This document shows, piece after piece, positions 57,498 through 64,000 of a stretch of 64,000 nucleotides of DNA. Under the pieces are notes generated by a model. The model was given only the letters and a program-made list of their open reading frames with translations. It searched no databases and had not been told where the DNA came from. The stretch's first letter is position 1. The number at the start of each line of letters is the position of its first letter. The stretch is taken from positions 7,767,658 through 7,831,657 of the forward strand of contig NC_043741.1 of assembly GCF_004337985.1 (NCBI RefSeq), in the 5' to 3' direction. Position numbers and translations under genes: made by a program. Origin of the DNA: Pyricularia pennisetigena (Eukaryota > Ascomycota > Sordariomycetes > Magnaporthales > Pyriculariaceae).

Positions 57498-57507
57498 TTA
57501 TATATAT
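57498..57507 (+). promoter_or_regulatory. TATA box of the repeat-protein gene
   Basis: An exact TATATATA run sits inside CCGAT...ATCGG arms, 273 bases before the start codon. It is followed about 35 bases later by a strongly pyrimidine-rich leader. TATA plus CT-rich leader is typical of highly or inducibly expressed filamentous-fungal genes. Confidence 0.6.
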
Positions 57508-57535
57508 CGGGGTCCCAAAGCCAAGTTCATCTGGG

Positions 57536-57640
57536 TTTTTTTTTCCCTTCTCTCCTCATCCGCTTCTTCATTCCTTCCTTTCGACTCTTCACTCGGTCTT
57601 TTCTCTCCTTCGACTCTTTTCGTTTTGGTACAACACGCAG
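57536..57640 (+). promoter_or_regulatory. CT-rich 5' leader / transcription start zone
   Basis: About 100 bases are dominated by C and T on the plus strand. They lie between the TATA box and the start codon of the repeat-protein gene. Confidence 0.5.
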
Positions 57641-57779
57641 TGCGTGGTTTGAATTTCTTCGTTTAGGGATCTGCGAGACAGTCCTTGCTTTAATCCAACT
57701 TTACAACACACGCTCTCTGTCCTTATTCTTTCACTCTATTCAACTTAACCTTAACGTGTCCACTCTTTGATCATTCAAC

Positions 57780-58919
57780 ATGCATTTCAGCAAGTTCGCA
57801 CGTTTCCTGGCGGTCCTCGCCACAGCGACCCCCATTCTGGCCCAGGAGGCTGCCGCCGAAAATGACTTTGATGTTGTGGAGCGCCGCTACGTTGTAAGTC
57901 ATAGCTTGACACTTCGGCCTGCCGCGGCCTGCCGCTCTGCTCCACAACCCCCTTGAGCGACCTGACTAACGCTGACATCCCGGGAACAGGGAGGTGGTAC
58001 GGCCTTTGCTGCACTCATCGCTCGGAACGAGGAAAGCTCCTTCGCCACCAAGGACTTGGTCGCCAAGGACGAGGAGTCCGCCGACGTTACCATTCGCGAT
58101 ACCACTGAGGAGGACGAATCTGAATCTGGTATCGAGGCCCGCGACCCACAAAGGAAGAAGAAGGGCGGCAAAAGGGGAGGCAAAAAGAAGAACGCCAAAA
58201 GGGCCAAGAGGGCCAAACGCGACGAGGATGAGGTGACCGCACAGGCCGATATCGAAACCGAAGAGCACTCTACTCTCGAGACTCGTGAGCCACAGAGGAA
58301 GAAGAAGGGCGGAAAAAGGGGAGGCAAAAAGAAGAACGCCAAGAGGGCCAAGCGCGACGAGGATGACGTGACCGCCCAGGCCGACGTTGAAGCCGAAGAG
58401 CAGTCTACTCTCGAAACTCGTGAGCCACAGAGGAAGAAGAAGGGCGGCAAGAGGGGAGGCAAAAAGAAGAACGCCAAAAGGGCCAAGCGCGATGAGGATG
58501 ATGTGACCGCCCAGGCCGACGTCGAAACCGAAGAGCACTCTACCCTCGAGACTCGTGAGCCACAGAGGAAGAAGAAGGGTGGCAAAAGGGGAGGCAAAAA
58601 GAAGAACGCCAAGAGGGCCAAGCGCGATGAGGATGAGGATGAGGTGACCGCCCAGGCCGACGTCGAAACCGAAGAGCACTCTACCCTCGAGACTCGTGAG
58701 CCACAGAGGAAGAAGAAGGGCGGCAAGAGGGGAGGCAAAAAGAAGAACGCCAAGAGGGCCAAGCGCGATGAGGATGAGGATGAGGTGACCACCCAGGCCG
58801 ACGTCGAAACCGAAGAGCAGCCTACCCTCGAGACTCGTGAGCCACAGAGGAAGAAGAAGGGTGGCAAAAGGGGAGGCAAGGCCAAAAAGGCCAAGGCTGC
58901 TAAGGCCAAGGCCACCTAA
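57780..58919 (+). CDS. Secreted tandem-repeat protein, candidate Kex2-processed peptide precursor
   Basis: Exons 57780-57893 and 57990-58919 give 347 residues; the intron has a GTAAGT donor and a CAG acceptor. Residues 1-21 form a signal peptide (FLAVLATATPILA). A pro-region follows with an ERR site at 34-36. From residue 91 the protein consists of five full repeats of 45-48 residues and one partial repeat. Each repeat has a basic block (PQRKKKGGKRGGKKKNAK, then RAKR) and an acidic block (DEDEVTAQADVETEE, then HSTLETRE). Lys-Arg pairs after GGKR, NAKR and AKR recur in the same place in every full repeat, as in precursors cut by the Golgi protease Kex2. The repeats contain no Cys, Tyr, Trp or Phe, so they do not fit dikaritin RiPP precursors such as ustiloxin, whose cores need Tyr. 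An uncleaved charged cell-surface protein is the main alternative. No known domain was recognised. Confidence 0.85.
58146..58916 (+). repeat. Coding tandem repeats of 144, 135, 135, 141 and 141 bp plus a partial unit
   Basis: Unit boundaries, taken at the CCA codon of the PQR motif, fall at 58146, 58290, 58425, 58560, 58701 and 58842. Units are nearly identical at the DNA level. Length changes are whole codons: loss or gain of the AKR triplet and of GATGAG (Asp-Glu) pairs. This implies recent expansion or gene conversion. Confidence 0.95.
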
Positions 58920-60070
58920 GCGCGAAATCGCTCTTCATATCTTTAGCACACTCGACAGCATTCCCTTGACCTGAGACTCTCTGGATCAGGCAAAGGCCAA
59001 GTATGGCTGAAGATGGACTGGCTTATCGACTTCTTTTCGCTCGTTTTGTACCACTTAGGGCGTTTTGGTCAACTGGATGGAGTTGGAACCTTTGCATTAG
59101 TTGGAATCTTTCTTTTGTACGGGCATAGATCCATAGTGGAACGTGTTGACGTTGGCTTGGCAATATATTGTTCTGCTTGAAACTTTTTGTATTGATGTGC
59201 CTGGAATGTGGTGTTTTTGTCGATCATAAAGCCCTGACGGGCTTATCCATGACGAACAGAGTGCGTTTCTCAAACAAGTCATTTCGTTTCTAGATTCTGA
59301 GTGGGGAAACCGAGAGGATGATGCAAGCCTCAAATCGAAGTCGCAAATTGAGGCTGTCATCAGTCAGCAAACAAACGTCAGGCGCAACAAACAGCTCAGC
59401 AAATATTGTTGCGTACAGTGCCATATCGCTTCAGCACAGTACCAAATGGCCAGGGTTGTAATTGCCCCACTTTGTTCACCAACCCCGCCGAGTGAAGGTC
59501 CACTGCAGCATGCCATCTGCTGCCAATCGTGCATCATTTCCAGACCAGATCGTTAATGACCGACCACCTTGACGTGGCTTTTCAGCCGACCACGAACCAG
59601 CATGGCCCATACACCCATCACCAGACAGTACAGGCAGTCAAGCAGCTGAAAATCATCGATTCAAAGGACCAAAGCCCCAGAGCTCAGGGTTTAGAGTCAG
59701 GCCCACATCACAACAGGCGCGCGCAAGCCTTACCCGAACCAAATGGATGGCGGGGGAAAGAATAATTTGAAGAGCCAACAGATGGCTCCCAACGCGAGTC
59801 TCAAACGTGCAGCAGATCATCCTGATGCTTATATTAAATCTTAGATAAGCTTTGGGCCTTTTTTTTTTTTTTTCTTTCGTTTTTTCTGCAGAGATCCAAC
59901 TGAGTCGCGGGCTTGCATATTGCCTTGGTTTACTTGGTCAGGCTGAACTCTAAAACGAACACGTACCAGCTTCTTCCATGCCGAATTCAAGCTGACATTA
60001 ATACCACTTGTGCCAAAAAGGCCTAGAGGAAACATTACAGTAGAGATTTTCTCGGGGTGCTTTTGCAACC
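58920..60070. other. Intergenic between convergent genes
   Basis: This is 3' flanking sequence of the repeat-protein gene and the Zn2Cys6 regulator, with a T-run at about 59860-59873. No gene is supported. Confidence 0.55.
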
Positions 60071-63000
60071 CTACCGACCCACCACCGCAAACGACGCTCT
60101 CCTTATTGGATGCTGCTGCTGAGTTTCGTGAGCAACGCTGCTCCCATCTGTACTGCTGGCCTCCCGGCAGGCATTGAGGATAGCGCAGTGGCCCAACCTC
60201 GTAAGCTCGGCCACGAACTCGTCGATCATGTTGATATTCACCACCTCGTGGGGCGTCAGTTGCCGCCGCCTCCGCATCTCCTTGATTAGGTTCTCGACCG
60301 ATCCTAGCAGCTCCAGGTCGTCTTCCGAAGACGCGCCGAGAGGGTGCAGGAGCACGTTGCAGAATATCGTCAGGATGGCAGACATGGGATAAAAGAAGAG
60401 CATCCTACATGTTGGGATCAAACCCCTTTGTGTCAGTCACCCGAAACGCACGTGTTCCGCCTCGGTAAGCCGGAAAGAACCGAGTGTGGCGTGACGGCCA
60501 GCTTGTCTCGACCTACCAGAATGCCATGCCGTGCCTGCTCATGACGGCCGTGCGCAGGTACATCAGGATGGATCGGCTTGCCTGCAGGGCCAGCGCCTGG
60601 CTGGAGCTGATGCCTGCCATCTCCCCTCCTTGCGTCCAGGCCCGGCATCGCCCAGACGCGCGGTGTACAGTCCCCATAAGGTAATGGTACTCAAAGTGCA
60701 TGATGAGGTCGTTCGAGTACCACCTATTCCTGTCCTTGCTCCGGATATCGTCCCTGTCGCTGTCGTCGCTGCCCTCGTCTTCGTTGGCGCGGGCCGAATC
60801 GCGCGACACCGATCGATCACTGATCATCGACATCCACGGGGTCGATAATCCGTTGGTGGCTGATTCAGGGGTCAGAGAGTGTGCCGCCGAGGTTCGGTTT
60901 TGCTGCTGCAGATTTTCATGTTCTGATATGGGGCCATGTGGAAATGGCTTTATAGGTGAGGCGCTCTGTGAAATCATTGAATCGGATCTCGCCCCTATTG
61001 GGCTGGTTCCTGGCGCAGTGGAGCCTCTCCTCCGGTTCTTGGCCTTGGTCGGGACCGCAAGCATCGGCCTGTGCTGAGGTGGTAGAGAGCTTCTCCATCT
61101 GTCCAATTCCTCATCCAACTCGCGGATGTCTCGTAGGAGTTGTGCGTCCGACTTGCGCAGCGACGTCACCGAGTACAGCAGTTTGCTGACCCGAGACTTG
61201 ATCATGGAGATGCGCAGTTGAGCCGGGTCCAGCTTTCCCTTGAAGGCGATTTCTTCCCCCAGTGTCAGGGTGTATTTGCTGAAGCCTGTATTGCCCAAGG
61301 GCATCGGCTTATCGAGAGGGAGTCCTTCCGTATCGATGGACCACGACCGCTCGAGGATGGCAAGATCGCAGTAGTCGTTGTCCATACATGGTGGTAGGCC
61401 TGTGCGCAGCTCGAGCTCCTTGTCAAACAGGTAGGAGATGCGGTATAAATTCCGCATGTGCCTTCGCAGTCGGGCGTCCGGCGTTTCTGGAGGCGGCTTT
61501 TCGTCGACCTGTTCACCTTTTTCGGTCGATACACTGATATGGATGCCATTCATGTTTGGTGGCGCGAGCGGGTCATCTTCAGGGGAAAACCCCGAGCCGT
61601 ATGCGGTGTGACCCCCGAGCATGAACAATACTCGGACAGCTGAGGTGTGAAACATACCGGCCGCCTGCAGCTGACCGGTCATTATGTGGAATGTTGTCTT
61701 TGGAGTTGTCATGGTCAGCAGGCAAAATTAACCAAGTGTGAGCAAAAGAAAGGCAGAGGGAAAAAAAAAAAAAAAAGCCCTACCAGCATCGTTACCGTTT
61801 CAACCGTAACAACCGAGGCGGCAGGAATAAACTCTGCAAACATCAAGTGTGTAGCTGCAGCGTAGGCATCTCCATCTATTGGAGGTAGCCCCGCGTCTTT
61901 ATCGGTCTCTATTAATGACACCAGAGCCATGAAGGCAAATATGCATGCCTTGGCACACAGTGCCTCCATGCCTTTCCTGGATCGGTACTCGTCTCCAAGT
62001 CGCCGTTGTCGACGATGCTGCCACGCGTGTTCACCAGAAGCCTCGACCTCGGAAGATTTGTCCACGGGCGAATGACTTGCTTCCTGGCTAGGTGAGTCGC
62101 TCATCTCCCTCGGCCTGTCATCTCTGGGCTGGTAATACGAGTAAGCTGTTTCGATGGTCGCGGCGAAAAGTACCGGGTCGATCACGGGCATAGTGACGCC
62201 AATGTGCGATTGTCGAAACAGCAGCACGCAGTACTCGAGCAGAGCCCGGTCTGGCAGGTCCGCAGCCGGTTGTCTTTTCAGCACGGCGGGCATATCCCCG
62301 ATGTTTAGGTGGCCCTGCTCGAGGAACCAGCCGTCCGGGCGTGTCTGCCATAGTATGCCGTCGTCATAGCACTGGCCCGGCGTGCTCTGGTCTTCTGGGT
62401 CGGCCGAGTCTCGCGTCGGCATGCTTGCTGGGGTGGAGACGGTCCTGGGGCCAGAAGGAGCTCGCAGACGCGCGAATATGCTCTCAAACTGAGGTTCCGT
62501 GTCGCATCTTTCCCTGATCCACTCCAAGCCAGCATCGGAAAAGTAAGGGACGCCGTTGTAGGGGCTGATCTCGCCCAGATCCATGCCTGCAACGTACAGC
62601 TTGCCAAATCCGACCCCGCTGGGCATGGCAGCTGTAGGAGGGAGATATCCAAATCCGGGCGGCGCATACGAGGGGATCGAAGAAAACGGTGAGGGGTGGG
62701 TGTGTTGCGGAGCCGCCTCGACATGGTCAACCACTGGCCCCTGCTGGACTCCTTCCTCGAGCTTTACCGTGGGCCAGCAGTGAGACTGAGCTTCACCCAA
62801 GCGGTTCCGGCCGGGGCTGGATGTTGCGGGCGAGGGTATGGCGGACGGTCCGTTGGCGAGAAGGTCGGCGGCGAGCGCGGCGGCCTCTTCGAGCACTGTA
62901 TCATGCCTGGGCTGCCCCGATGACGGATCCGCTTGGTTTCGCTGCGCGGCTTGTAGAATCTGCTCGATGCGGTCCATGCGTCGTGCCAGATCATTTTGCG

Positions 63001-63342
63001 AGCCTCTGATACATCCGATCCGGTTTTCAATGTCAGTCTCGCCCCAACTTCCCCGTCATATCGGCGCGCGTCCCGGCATTTCCTACGTACCGAGTCGCCG
63101 CTTGTGCTGGCTTGGAAGACTTTCTCCTGATGCTCGTCTCTCTATTAAACGTACAAGGGAGACCTCGCTGCTTGCACCAATTACATTGCGGCAATGACCC
63201 GTGGCATTGGATCTGTTTGGCACGGGTTGGCACGATGTGAGCCATGCACCAAGTACATCGACTGTGTGGGACGTGGTGCCAAAACTGAAGTACGTACCTT
63301 GCGCCTGTGACAAGAGTCACAAGCTTTCTTCCTCCCCACCAT
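60071..63342 (-). CDS. Zn(II)2Cys6 fungal-specific transcription factor
   Basis: Five minus-strand exons, 63342-63298, 63212-63091, 63005-61784, 61697-60517 and 60404-60071, join to 967 residues with all frames closing. The first splice completes the zinc cluster CDSCHRRKIQC...CNWCKQRGLPC, with Cys8, 11, 18, 25, 28 and 35 in the spacing C-x2-C-x6-C-x6-C-x2-C-x6-C. A coiled linker (RRMDRIEQILQAAQ) follows. The fungal-specific middle homology region runs from about residue 225 to 600 and includes LPDRALLEYCVLLFRQSH, TGQLQAAGMFHTSAVRVLFM and LRRHMRNLYRISYLFDKELE. The second acceptor (63005) was chosen over a nearer AAG because of a well-placed CTGAC branch; the third (61697) is the least certain. 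The target genes are unknown. It converges on the repeat-protein gene 1.15 kb away. Confidence 0.88.
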
Positions 63343-64000
63343 TTGCGTGGGTTTTAACACTGAGATCTCGCGCTTAATCAACTGCTGTAGTGCACTGCCT
63401 ATTTGTCTGCAGCGTAGGTTGTTGTTGCCAAGTGCAAGCGAAGCTTGGGGAGAGATATCAGCTGGTGGTTCATCATTCTGCAACGGTCGAGGGCCTCAAG
63501 GGCGTCGGTGGAGTCTCAGCCCAGGCTACTCCTGCGGTGTGTCGTTTGCTCAACCGTTCTTATTTCCGGGAGTAGGGGTTTGCAATTTTTCGGGAGTCTA
63601 AAGTGTTCAATATAATAAAAGTTTGGTTTAAGCGAGGAACAGGCAAAATAAAAATAAGAAAAGGTTAGGGCAATCAAGTTTGATATGCGGGTGAGGAGGG
63701 TCCCATCGAGGAGGCTGGGGGCCAAACAAACTAACGGCCTCATGCCCACTTGGGAAGCGAATGGAGGTTACCCAACTGGTTTAAGGTGCTGCTAGTCGGG
63801 CCTGGAAGGGCGAAACAAGCAGACGAAGCAACGGTTCAGAAGCTGCTCCGAAGTCTATTTGTGTGTGGACGCAGCGTTCGACTGGTAAGCCAGCCGTCAG
63901 GGATATACCTCGTACCCTGAATCATTTGACCCAAGGGGGAACATGATGCAGGGGAGGGACAAGAGAGAGAAGAAAAAAAAAAAAAAAAAAAAAAAAAAAA
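63343..64000. other. Promoter side of the Zn2Cys6 gene and window end
   Basis: 658 bases without a supportable gene. It ends in an A28 run at 63973-64000 that reaches the window edge. Confidence 0.55.
63973..64000. repeat. A28 homopolymer at window edge
   Basis: Twenty-eight A run to the end of the window. The tract may continue beyond it. Confidence 0.85.

Larger units (their letters stand above)
51990..57779. other. 5.8-kb gene desert rich in simple repeats
   Basis: No convincing gene was found on either strand. The stretch holds a (TAG)27 array, a T73 run, an (AG)12 run, a T20/(CT)8 tract and several A-runs. The last 280 bases form the promoter of the repeat-protein gene. Just past the OYE stop is a short GGTTG repeat (about 52001-52022), which does not match canonical TTAGGG telomere repeats. 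Confidence 0.55.

Noticed and set aside
57899..58915. A 338-codon open frame antisense to the repeat-protein gene
   Set aside because: It is a shadow of the tandem repeats: periodic DNA without stops in one frame stays open across all units. It overlaps the intron and has repeated hydrophobic/Ser stretches with no start context.
57780..58919. Dikaritin/ustiloxin-type RiPP precursor
   Set aside because: Those cores need Tyr or other aromatic residues to be cyclised, and here the repeats have none. No UstYa-like (DUF3328) or tyrosinase gene lies nearby.

Overview
The window is nuclear DNA from a filamentous ascomycete, most likely a sordariomycete and possibly a member of the Magnaporthales. 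This placement is an inference from gene content, not from a database search. The supporting signs are: short introns (about 45-140 nt, one of 443 nt) with GTANGT/GTGAGT donors, CTAAC/CTGAC branch points and YAG acceptors; fungus-specific genes (NmrA-type nitrogen regulator, EF-hand NADPH oxidase, EF-hand MscS channel, Zn2Cys6 regulator, Mkt1, Pom34); long spacers with microsatellites and homopolymer runs; and draft-assembly marks (a run of 130 Ns, a single N at 33531, an A-run at the window edge).

Layout. 0-32.6 kb is gene-rich and mostly housekeeping: a partial INO80 subunit Ies1 (-), a 2-oxoglutarate/Fe(II) oxygenase (+), a YOR1-type ABCC transporter (+), Pom34-like nucleoporin (-), a catalytically degenerate AMP-binding (acyl-CoA-synthetase-like) protein (+), a multi-pass membrane protein (-), an ABHD12-like hydrolase (+), a membrane-anchored histidine acid phosphatase (+), an MscS channel (-), MKT1 (-), FCF1 (+) and an NmrA-type nitrogen repressor (-). 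32.6-40.3 kb is a 7.7-kb stretch without a supportable gene. 40.3-52 kb holds a small secreted protein (-), a NOX3-type NADPH oxidase (-), a secreted 5'-nucleotidase (+), a PhlG/DAPG-hydrolase-like protein (+) and an Old Yellow Enzyme family flavoprotein (+). 52-57.8 kb is a second gene desert, rich in simple repeats. 57.8-63.3 kb holds a secreted protein made of nearly identical dibasic-rich tandem repeats (+), convergent with a Zn2Cys6 transcription factor (-).

No classical secondary-metabolite cluster, transposon, tRNA, rRNA or CRISPR array was recognised. Functional themes are nutrient scavenging and sensing (acid phosphatase, 5'-nucleotidase, NmrA), stress and detoxification (YOR1, OYE, DAPG-hydrolase-like, NOX3) and secretion (small secreted protein, repeat protein).

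The most novel locus is the repeat protein at 57780-58919. It has a signal peptide followed by five full and one partial 45-48-residue repeats, each pairing a Lys/Arg-rich block studded with Lys-Arg sites with an acidic block. This is the architecture of a Kex2-processed repeat precursor that would release several copies of small cationic peptides. Other leads are an Old Yellow Enzyme with Cys at the usual proton-donor Tyr position, an AMP-binding protein without a canonical P-loop, an acid phosphatase with Tyr-Asp in place of the expected His-Asp, and a predicted 7-nt first exon in MKT1. Gene models with introns were spliced by eye and checked for reading-frame closure.
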